Below are positions 55,807 to 64,000 of a DNA stretch of 64,000 nucleotides, one piece after another. Where the stretch lies: assembly GCA_905221605.1 (NCBI GenBank), contig CAJNDS010000376.1, forward strand, positions 62,001-126,000. Reading direction: 5' to 3'. Source of the DNA: Symbiodinium natans (taxonomy: Eukaryota; Sar; Dinophyceae; Suessiales; Symbiodiniaceae). Made by a program: the position numbers and the translations under genes. Numbering within the stretch: the first letter of the stretch is position 1; each line of letters begins with the position of its first letter. The notes below the pieces were generated by a model that made no database searches, was not told the DNA's origin, and saw nothing but the letters and a program-made list of their open reading frames with translations.

Positions 55807-56073
55807 GCGGCAAGTCTCCGTGGTGACTACGTGGCGAGCAACTTTGCCTCGGGGTCCCTGGCTGACTACGACTCCCCCGGCGGCCTTGGCAGGTGGACCT
55901 TCAAGGTGTCGAGCAGCCATATTCCCGGAGTTTAGGGTTTAGCGTTTAGGGCCAAAGTTTAGGGTTTAGAGTTTAGGATTTAGGGTTTAGGGTGGGCCTT
56001 CAAGGTGTCGAGCACTCATATTCCCGGAAGCGGGACCGAGAAGACGCTGCAGTATGCGACTTCAAAGAACGAG
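55807..56073 (+). CDS. exon split by a telomeric insertion with duplicated flank
   Basis: From TAG|GCGGCA the frame reads AASLRGDYVASNFASGSLAD then YDSPGGLGR-WTFKVSSSHIPG up to 55929. A 61-bp degenerate TTTAGGG run follows (55930-55990), and then a near copy of the last 36 bases resumes the frame as WAFKVSSTHIPGSGTEK then TLQYATSKNE, ending at GTACGA. Splicing from CTTG|GCAGG (about 55888) to TTTAG|GG (55991) restores one continuous reading with W-AFKVSS in place of W-TFKVSS. Confidence 0.55.
55930..55990 (+). repeat. telomeric repeat inserted in coding sequence
   Basis: TTTAGGG units with several changes (TTTAGCG, TTTAGAG, TTTAGGA), bracketed by the two copies of the 36-bp exon segment (three mismatches). 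Confidence 0.9.
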
Positions 56074-56206
56074 GTACGAGCGGCGAACTGCTTCTAGGTC
56101 CCTGAGCAGTACCCTTTTTGTTCTCTTTTTTCTTGGGGTTCCTTACTAAAACAGAGTAGTAAGAAAAAGGTTGACCTTATTATGATGGGTCTACTGGGGA
56201 ACCTAG

Positions 56207-56616
56207 GCTTCATCACCCCGCGGAGCGAAAGGACAGCCTTCGACTTGCCAGCCATTGGCACCAGCACCGGCGTTATCATTTCTCCAGCGAGTAGAGAGGG
56301 GAAAGCGGACGACAACTCGCTTGCTCTGCATACTGGCCACAACCGGAACAAGGAGTACCTCATGGTCAAGTTCAAAGCGACACGTGATGTGAATGTGGCT
56401 GGTTATGCCACAGAGCTGGGGGCGCATTGCGGAGGTATCGACGTGTGGATGTACAAGGGCTCGACACTGGTATCCTCCAGGAATGGCCTCAACAGTGACA
56501 CGCCCTTTACCTTCCCAGCCACCACCCTTGCAGCCGGCTCCACGCTCACAATATCCGTTGGACCGAACGGAAATTTCGGTTGTGATCACTCTTCCCTCTC
56601 TCTCACAATCAACTGA
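56207..56616 (+). CDS. terminal exon, beta-sandwich (bacterial-type) domain
   Basis: After ACCTAG the frame reads FITPRSERTAFDLPAIGTST, then LALHTGHNRNKEYLMVKFKA and a last domain with VNVAGYATELGAHCGGIDVW and GSTLTISVGPNGNFGCDHSS LSLTI, ending in TGA. The end pattern L.AG.t..i.VGPNGnf..D...l..tI is one I associate with secreted bacterial jelly-roll domains. The stop makes this a true 3' end. The gene probably includes the split exon just upstream, although the phase between them was not resolved. Confidence 0.55.
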
Positions 56617-58500
56617 TTCCTTCCATGTAGAGGCGCTTGCATGTAGATGTTGCAACACATGGCCTGCAGTTGCTCGCACTCGTTTGTAGTTCCAACCCTT
56701 CATATGCATGCGCCTGTAATGGCCGACGTCATGTGGCACGAGATGGCATGCAATGCATGCAGATACTGCAGCGGCGAGGGGTTCCGGAGGCATAAAGGGC
56801 TCGCAAGGTCCTCATCCCTTCCACCCCAAGCGGAACAGCAGCTAGCAGCTAGCTGATCCCGCTCAAGCAAAAGCGCTTGTGTGTGCCACTCGTCAGTTCC
56901 TACCTCGCGCTTGCATGCACATAAATCCATAGTGGCAGTGTTGGGGTCCATCTTCAGGGGCTTGGCCTCAAGACTCGGAACTCTTCGCTGAACCGCTTGA
57001 CCTCCGGGTCGTCGGCGCTCAAGCAAAACAATCCCTGCTGCAGCACCCGACGACTTGCACCAAAGCAGTGCGTCGATCTAGCTTGGCAATTGACTGCGGC
57101 TTTCTGTTTCTATCTCCATCTATCTGGTTTAAACGAGCATCTTTCCAAAAAGGTCGCGTTGGACGTGTATCGTGCGACAGCAAAGCCTCAAGTCATTTGC
57201 CAATGGTTCGCCGATCAATTCTTGCAAGGAGGCCTCCCTGTGTGGCCGGATGGTTGGCCAGAAGGACAGTTAACCCTTTCGGCCTTATAGTAACTCTTAT
57301 AGCAACCCTTTTCATAGTAAACCCCCAAACCCTACAACTCTAGGGGAGCCAAGGGCAAGTAGCGCTGTCTCTATTAAGGCCACTTATGGTGGCTGAAGCT
57401 GCTCTTGCTGTCTACGGCTCAAGATCGTACCATGGTGAAGTTGGCCCTTGTTTTTTAAGGAGCATCTGTTGGTAGGTCCAAGATCCACTCCCATGCTCCC
57501 AAGTTTGGCTTTCTGTGTAGGTTCGTTGTCTTACTGGTCTTTCAATGTTCTGTACCTTCTTATAGATGCTGGCTCTTCTTCTCGCTGGGGATGTTCTGAA
57601 CCAAGTACGGAGGATGGGCAAGCCCAACTAGGCAGGAGCACCTTGTGTCGTTTCGAGCTTTGCACCTACGGAGCCTTTTGGGACACGTGTTCCTTCAGCA
57701 TGTTGTCTTGTTTAGTTTAGTGCGAGTCTGACCAGCGTTGCAATTTCTACATTTCTAGCGTCTTGCCACGTTGCGTTGTGCAGAAGCTAGGCAGCTAGAA
57801 GGCATTAGATCGTGTTCAGTATCTCACGCTATGAGTTTATTGTGAAGTATCCGCTACCTTCTGACCACCCCATCTCAAAATTGACACAAGGCCGTTTTAT
57901 CCCAGATGGAGAATACTGTATGGCGTTGCTGCGCGCCTTTGACAATGCGGCCATTGCGTCCGCTCTCAGCTGGGCTCCACGGTAAGAGAGAGCACAGGCG
58001 AATCTTCCCGTGTTTGGGGTCACCTGTTATCGGGAGAGCATGGCACTTCCCGCCGTTTGAAGTACGGGCCTCGGCTCGAAGGACTGGGGCCGTAAACGTT
58101 TGTTTGAACCCCCCAAGAAAGATCCGCAGAAACTCGCAAGACATGGATTCCAGATGCAGTGGCAGGAAAGGAAGTGGCATGGCGTGGTCAGGCGTAGTCG
58201 AAATCATTGTGGCAGTTGTGTCCAGCATAACCCACCACACAGGCCTGTAGAAGTTGGAAAAGCCCAAGAGATCCGTCCACAAGCTTGAGTCAGTCTCCGA
58301 GCCTTTGTCCTTCCAGCCACCACTGTTTTTGCAATTTCAGCTTGATGGGCCATGTTGTCCAGTCATCACCATCCTATGTAAAGACCAGAGGTCAGCAGAG
58401 GCCTCAAACCCAGGCGTTAAATAGGGAAAGCTATCTCCACGGTGGATGACGCTGCCAACCCATGCCCAGAAGCTCTGCACCGGAAGATGATAGGGGCCAG
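56617..58500. other. no gene seen
   Basis: No exon with good signals and no tandem repeats; likely intergenic after the stop at 56616. Confidence 0.5.
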
Positions 58501-58509
58501 AAGGAATTC

Positions 58510-58638
58510 CGAGGGCTGCCTGACGAATACGTGTTTAGGACTGGTGGCTGGCTTTCGTATCCGTACGACGGTTTCCAATGCTTGTTTCATGCGTGGCAGC
58601 CATGCCACAAGTACCACTTCCTGTTGCTTTTCTGATTC
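58510..58638 (+). CDS. exon-like segment (tentative)
   Basis: Frame RGLPDEYVFRTGGWLSYPYD then GFQCLFHAWQPCHKYHF, aromatic- and Cys-rich like an extracellular domain, ending in a stop. No family recognised and boundaries unknown. Confidence 0.3.
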
Positions 58639-59095
58639 GAAGGGCGCCTGAAGCTGCCAGAGGCCGCATGTTTGAGCTTGTACCCGGCCAGGTGGCTGCC
58701 GGGTTCATTCGAATCCGCCCACCTTGGCTTCGACACAAAATCCGAATGTTCTTGCGGGCTCCTTCAATCTGACAACTTGCTGAGTAGCTAGTGGCGATAC
58801 TCCTCGCCATCCCCTTCCGAGAAAGATTCAGTTGGAGGAGCCGAGTCAGAACACCCCTCCTGATGTCCTGCGCTCCCTCTTGCTGTGGAGCTGCTGGAGG
58901 GGATAGCCGCGACATCTCGCTGGAGCGAAACGTAGCACAAATTTGTCGTTGCGAAGGAAAGTCGGAATTCTGGGAGCAAAACTCCGAAACTCCGAACATA
59001 TTACTAATCGGCAACAGGCGTAGCGCATGCGGTAGTCGGAATGTGTACAGTAGCTTCAGGCTTCTTTCCTTTGCATCTCCAGAGGAGTGACCACT

Positions 59096-59735
59096 CTTGC
59101 AGATGCTTGCTGGGCTATGTTGCCGGTGTCACAGTCAGACGTTAAGACCCGAAGCCACGAAGACACCTCAGCACCAGAGTCCCGAAAAGCAAGGGACATT
59201 TCCATCTCAACGGACGACACTGGCAACTTGTGCCCAGAAGCTTTGCACCCATACTAGCCTCGTAGCAGATAGAGGAGTCAGCTTTAAGGAGTTCAGTGGG
59301 ATTTGGACGACTGGCAGCATGGCTTGGCCTAAGCCGCCTCTGCCGGTTTTGTGTTTGAATGAAGAAGCGAGCCGTGCCTTTGAAGCGATGCCGTCGGAAC
59401 CCGAAAGGTGGAAGGTTGGACCTTTTAAGCGAAGAAGGTGTGCAAGGGGATCGGGTGAAAGCGTGAACAAAAACGAGTAGAGCTCAATTGCAGAATACAT
59501 AGTTCGTTAGCTACTTTGAGGCCTCGTCCTTACCGCCAGCAGTGAAGATGCTTTTGCAGGCGCTTGCTGGGCTATGTTGTCGTTGTCGCCGTCAGATGCT
59601 AAGACCAGACCGAAGCCACGAAGACTCCTCAACGCCGGAGTCCCGAAAAGCAAGGGGAAAGCCATCTCAGCGGATTTGGCAACTTGTGCCCAGCAGCTTT
59701 GCACCCCCCCACACTAGCGGCTTAGCGGCAGAGGA
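59096..59735 (+). repeat. direct repeat, about 150 bp, copies 455 bp apart
   Basis: CTTGCTGGGCTATGTTG recurs at about 59106 and 59562 with following matches through GAAGCCACGAAGAC, GTCCCGAAAAGCAAGG, GGCAACTTGTGCCCAG and AGCTTTGCACCC. Just after the second copy, 59822-59899 reads FDGTNCHELPTRKDAEAFDP then ASGM and a stop, a possible short terminal exon. Confidence 0.7.
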
Positions 59736-60355
59736 TTTAGTTTGAAGGACCTCTGAGGGCAGCTGCCTGTCAGATGGCAGCCTGGCAGCAACAATGCCCG
59801 TGCCTTGGGAGCTCCCACTCCCGTTTTGATGGCACGAACTGCCATGAGTTGCCCACGCGGAAAGACGCGGAAGCCTTCGACCCAGCCTCTGGCATGTGAG
59901 CCGAAATTGTTTCATCACAGGTTTCACCTTCGTACCCCGCGTTGCTTCTGCAAGCTGCTCGGATACTGTGGGTGTTGCTTATTGTGCCAGGGAGAGCAAG
60001 GACGTCACGGCAGAACATTCGCAATCAGGACATTAGATGGCCATGCAAACAAACATGCTTCCTGTTTAGGCCATAACATGCAAAAAACCATCGTGACCGA
60101 GGTGCGTGAACCTCGTGAAAACCGCATGCATGAAGAAGAAACAAAAACCGCAACGATACCTCACGTCTCTTGTGGCCCTAACATGTTGTAGTTGTGTACG
60201 TGGCAAGAACAGGACAGCAGGCCAGCATCTTCGGAGCGTAGATGGCATCACCCTCAGTATTGGGCATGGCCTCCGAGAATCTAGGAGAACCATCGATGGG
60301 AGACCTGGACGCGCGCGACCAGGCTTCACTGCGACTGGCCTTGATGGAGTTTTGC

Positions 60356-60424
60356 AGGGTTTAGGGTTTAGGGTTTAGGGTTTAGGGTTTATTGTTTAGG
60401 GTTTAGGGTTTAGGGTTTAGTGTT
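60356..60424 (+). repeat. telomeric repeat run
   Basis: About nine TTTAGGG units with one TTTATTG-type variant. Confidence 0.9.
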
Positions 60425-61970
60425 TGCATGTGGGCAGTCCTTGAGAGCCTGGCAGCCCCCCGCTCCGATGAGGCTGTTGGACAGCTGTTGTATTGTGAGT
60501 CGAGCCATTGGCAACGAGCACAAACTAGCGTATGGTTGTGACACGGCCTTGGGCATACCTTCTGCCTTGGGGTTATGTGACAGAGCCTTTCGAAGCGGCC
60601 TGCACGGCCTTTCAGGCAATGCTGCAGACCTTCGCTCAGCCCAGCAGAAGCAGAGTGAAAAAAATCCGCGTGTCTCACCGGTTTCTTTTCGGATTCTAAT
60701 CTTCATCATCGCATCATCGCTCTGAGCATACTGTTGATGGACGTTTTGGTGATCATGATGTTCTGATTTTTGACACTCTGGAATTGAACTGCTACAACAG
60801 GTCTTAAACCTTAGCATGGTCTTGGGAAGAAACGCACCGGGAATGACGAGGCCCCAGAATGCAGCAGGCACCCTCAAAACAGGGCGACAAAAGGTGCAAT
60901 CAGAACATGAAACGGATGCCCGACGATGAAGGACCGTGCACTACTCGAATATTTTACGCTCGGAGCTTCAGAGTTTTTGATAGTCTATGTTTGTGAGGAT
61001 GTCGACGTGTTGACAGCCGCTAAGCTAACTGGTCACATCATGAAAGCGCCAGGACCAGAAGGCCTGACATACCGCAACAGGTCTTGCCTGAACCCCAACC
61101 CTGGGATTGAATTAAACTTGATGCCTGCGCTTGTATAAGCTCATCTGAGCAGTGATCCGAATACAGGTGTTGACAGTGCTGCCAAAAGGCATGTAGCGCA
61201 ATCAGAAAGAAGTGTGTAGATAAATAATTAATCCATCTGTCTATGTAAAAGACAATTCTGTCTTCCGGGTTGGATTTGTGGCTTGCGGTTTAACTTAAGT
61301 TACAGTAACAACATCGAGATTTAGCGATGGGTTCTTTACCTGTTAGTATTGTTAGCTATGACTTTATTGATTATGTCCTTTTTTTGTAGCGCTGCATGTT
61401 GACGGTGGCACGATGAAAGGTTTCCTTGGCTCAAGTTGTGGAAGTTATCGGCTCGCACTATGGTTTTCCTGAAGGCCCGCGCATTTGTGCAACTTAGGCC
61501 ATTCCTTTGATTGCATCATGTGGCTTGATGCCTTCTGCAGTGCCGAGTGCTTGCCAAGTATGCGTCTGATGCATCATCAGGCAGCTGTATTGGCGTACTT
61601 TTGCGCAAGAGTGTCCACATCCACTCGTGATGCGGCGGCTCCCGAACTTGGAGGACAGGAGTGTCGTCAGCTGGCGTTGTTGCGGCGTGTCGCGATCTTC
61701 AGCAACATACCTTCCTTCGCTTTGCAAGTGCGCGGCAAACACGCTGTTATTGAAGGAGACATGCAAGCCTTGCTGCAACGCCGTGGCGCTCGTTTGCATG
61801 TGGCTTGCTTGCGATTTCGATCCAAATGAGGTATAGATGTCTTGAGAGCCGCATGCTAGCCGAGGAGGTGCGAGAGCCGAACCCACCTGCGTGGCCCGCA
61901 TCGGTGCAGCCCGGCTATTCCGCGAGAAAGCGTTTCGTTGAAACCATACCTGAAACAGCAAGCTGTTTTC
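60425..61970. other. unassigned; one readable frame
   Basis: The only stretch with some protein character is 61485-61829 (LALLRRVAIFSNIPSFALQV then RGKHAVIEGDMQALLQRRGA), but other frames over it are open as well. No telomeric repeats. Confidence 0.35.
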
Positions 61971-61974
61971 CGAC

Positions 61975-62065
61975 ACTACCCTAAACCCATAACCCTCAAC
62001 CCTCAACCCCAAACCCCAAACCCTAAACCCTAAACCCTAAACCCTAAACCCTAAACCCTAAACTT
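61975..62065 (-). repeat. telomeric repeat run
   Basis: CCCTAAA with CCCTCAA and CCCCAAA variants, ending four bases before the splice acceptor of the next exon. Confidence 0.9.
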
Positions 62066-62069
62066 CCAG

Positions 62070-62218
62070 GCATGTCTTCAGCCCCGAAATGGACAACATC
62101 AGCCTCACCGTGGACTCGCTGTTCCAGCAGTTGGGCCCCTTGGAGACGGGCAAGTTCAGCTCACTGCGGGTGGCCCTGCTGTTCAAGCAGCGAGGCGCAG
62201 GATTCAGCAAAAGCTTGG
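62070..62218 (+). CDS. exon between two telomeric runs
   Basis: After ACTTCCAG the frame reads HVFSPEMDNISLTVDSLFQQ then LGPLETGKFSSLRVALLFKQ, and a telomeric run follows directly; its first GT (GCTTGG|GTTTAG) could serve as donor at 62219. The sequence is clearly protein-like. Unrecognised family; likely part of the same extracellular gene set as 41.9-56 kb. Confidence 0.5.
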
Positions 62219-62292
62219 GTTTAGGGTTTAGGGCTTAGGGTTTAGGGTTTAAGGTATAGGGTTTAGGGTTTAGGGTCTAGGGTCTAGGGTGA
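62219..62292 (+). repeat. telomeric repeat run
   Basis: GTTTAGGGTTTAGGG with GGGCTTA and GGGTCTA variants, starting exactly at the proposed 5' splice site. Confidence 0.9.
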
Positions 62293-62610
62293 TTAAGCCA
62301 TGGGGAATTTTTTGGGATCATGGCTGCGGCAAGGAATCAGGGTTAAGTTGGCCGGTTGAAGATCCTTGCTGTCGAAGGCAGTCGGGGTACAGTACCACAA
62401 GTCCTCCGACTTGCTCCTGGTATCCCGTGAAGATATCCCTAATCCCTGACCCTTATTTGCCCACAGAACTCCAAGCTCTAAATGCTCTTTGCCCAACGAA
62501 TGATGGGAAACCCGAATGCCAAGACCCTTTCAACCGTAAACCTAAACCCCTAAACCCTAAACCCTATAAACCTTAAGCCCTAAACGCGAAGACACCCAAA
62601 GCCAACCCAG

Positions 62611-62656
62611 GCCCGGTACTTACAACGTGGATGTGCCGGTGGGATTCTACACCCAG
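62611..62656 (+). CDS. mini-exon (tentative)
   Basis: Between AACCCAG and ACCCAG|GCTTG, 46 bases reading PGTYNVDVPVGFYTQ, a typical beta-strand pair. CCAGGC occurs at both exon edges. Telomere-derived repeats lie on both sides (62530-62585 and 62690-62840). Confidence 0.4.
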
Positions 62657-62984
62657 GCTTGATGCTTTTCGGTTTAGGATGTAGGGATTAGGGATTTGGG
62701 TTTAGGGTTTAAGTTTAGGGTTTAGGGTTTTCGGGGGTTAGGGTTTAGGGATTAGGGTTTTCGGGGTTTAGGTTTTTCGGAGTTTGGGGATTAGGGTTTT
62801 CGGGGTTTAGGGTTTAGGGATTAGAGTTTTGTCGGGGTTTAGGGCCAAGATCCCCCATGACATAATATGCCTTGTGTTCAATGTGCTGTCTTGAGACTCG
62901 CCTCAGCAATTTGTTTGGGTCGAGGGTTGGATCAGGGGTTCTCCAGGTTTCAGAGCAGGGTTTCACTCAGATGCAGCTTTCCAG

Positions 62985-63330
62985 ACCCTGAATCCGACGC
63001 ATTGCATCCCCTCCCCAAATCCAAGCCCTTTGTCAAGGTGCTGGGTCTCGGAGAGAGCCCGGAAGACGTGACCTTTACCGGCAGCCATGGAGTCTACGGA
63101 CCCAGCGAGGCCGAGCATCTTTGTGGTGCTGGCACCACCGGGTTCGGAAGGTTCAGCTTCGGTGAATTTTTGTTGGCAGCGCTAGCGCTGATGCGTTGGC
63201 TGTTGGCATTTCCACGGTTGGAAAGGGTTTACAGTGCTTGCCAGGCAGACAACAACAACTTCAACACTTTCTGGAAGGCGGCTCCCCCACCTTCGAGGGA
63301 GTTCAGGTCCAGGGAGTTTTCGAGAGACTA
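62985..63330 (+). CDS. coding-like segment near the right edge
   Basis: Frame SKPFVKVLGLGESPEDVTFT then GSHGVYGPSEAEHLCGAGTT then GFGRFSFGEF, Gly-rich and protein-like, followed by less convincing sequence to a TAG at 63329-63331. Exon limits are unknown. Confidence 0.4.
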
Positions 63331-64000
63331 GCCCTACGCCCGGCGCCCTGAACTCGAAGCTGAGACGCTGGAGTGCTAAGCGTCAGTATCCTTACATTGC
63401 CTCCCCACCTCACCCTCAGAGGAACAGTGCCAGTGCTAGAGGCAGCAGAGAACCTGGCGAACCGTCCGGCTCTAAAGCGGATGGCATGGTCCGTGTCACA
63501 GGCCGCGCCCTTGAGGAGGGTGAAGGCGCGCGGGGGTCTTTCGAGTCTTCAGGGCTTTGTAGGATCTAGGTTCAAAATTGCCGAGTTTCAGATTTCAGGG
63601 CTAGGGGGGTGGTCTGGAGCCTGCAACGCGGGCGCGCGGAAGCACCTTAAGAGCAGCAAGCTATATGTTTATATTGGGGTTTGCGACAATGAGGACCCTA
63701 AAATCTAGCTTCGCAAACCGCCTAAAATGGACAGCCCCCCCTAAAAGGACCCCAAAAAGGGCTAGCTGAGTTTTTCTGCGAGATTTGTTTGGAGCCCCGA
63801 GCCTCGGGCTGACTTACCGGGTTCTACAGAATCTACTGTGGCTTAGTGCAGTTCCTTGACTTGGACTCGGTTTAGGTTTCTGTTTGTTTTGTTTTGTTTT
63901 TTTTGGTGGGGGGGGGGGGGGGCTCCCGGGCTGCGCGGCCAGCTGGGTCAGGCCGGAGGGGGGCGTAGAAAGGTGATAAGTGGCCCTGTCCGCTTACTGG
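63331..64000. other. no confident gene
   Basis: Short overlapping frames only. A T run and an 18-base G run lie near 63890-63922. Confidence 0.5.

Noticed and set aside
61424-61436. TTGGCTCAAG, like the end of the dinoflagellate spliced leader
   Set aside because: Only ten bases match, the rest of the leader is absent, and no donor context or downstream coding start was seen.

Overview
The window looks like nuclear DNA of a dinoflagellate, most likely a Symbiodiniaceae-type alga. Seen directly: very many TTTAGGG/CCCTAAA runs far from any chromosome end; small exons all readable on the + strand; introns that begin GT, GC or GA and end AG with G as the next exon base; large non-coding spans rich in minisatellites and homopolymers. 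From memory only, short peptides encoded by dispersed repeats near 20.9 and 40.9 kb resemble ones common in Symbiodiniaceae gene predictions. No operon, ribosome-binding site, tRNA, rRNA or CRISPR array was seen. The exon models below were made by eye from frame, phase and splice signals, not from transcripts.

Layout. 0.1-0.7 kb: three phase-compatible exons of an unrecognised gene. 1.5-4.1 kb: a 1.3-kb purine/pyrimidine mosaic present twice in tandem. 4.4-5.5 kb: an 87-bp array that reverses direction, then an AT-rich minisatellite. 5.8-11.0 kb: exons of an unrecognised, mostly helical protein with a possible signal peptide. 12.5-27.2 kb: exons of a long coiled-coil protein. One of its introns (15,283-19,917) holds a 21-bp minisatellite in alternating orientation, four telomere-like arrays and a head-to-head telomere-like junction. 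28.0-34.8 kb: exons for DUF4215 Cys-rich repeats, a PAN-like segment, a C-type-lectin-like domain, two scavenger-receptor (SRCR) domains and an unrecognised 'FWW' domain. 39.7-40.0 kb: a laminin-G-like exon. 41.9-44.1 kb: a second FWW domain in four exons, each intron stuffed with telomeric repeats. 45.2-47.2 kb: a candidate foldback element. 47-55 kb: degenerate telomeric repeats around short coding-like islands and a small two-exon gene end at 51 kb. 55.8-56.6 kb: the end of a secreted beta-sandwich gene interrupted by a telomeric insertion. 56.6-64 kb: sparse exon-like islands and more telomeric repeats.

The exons from about 28 kb onward could belong to one or several very large genes for secreted or cell-surface adhesion/recognition proteins; the sequence alone does not fix gene boundaries. 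Two things stand out. First, many introns sit between short direct repeats (AG|GN...AG|GN). Second, telomeric repeats have colonised introns, in one case next to a duplicated piece of exon. Together these suggest intron gain or expansion by insertion, with telomeric sequence as raw material.
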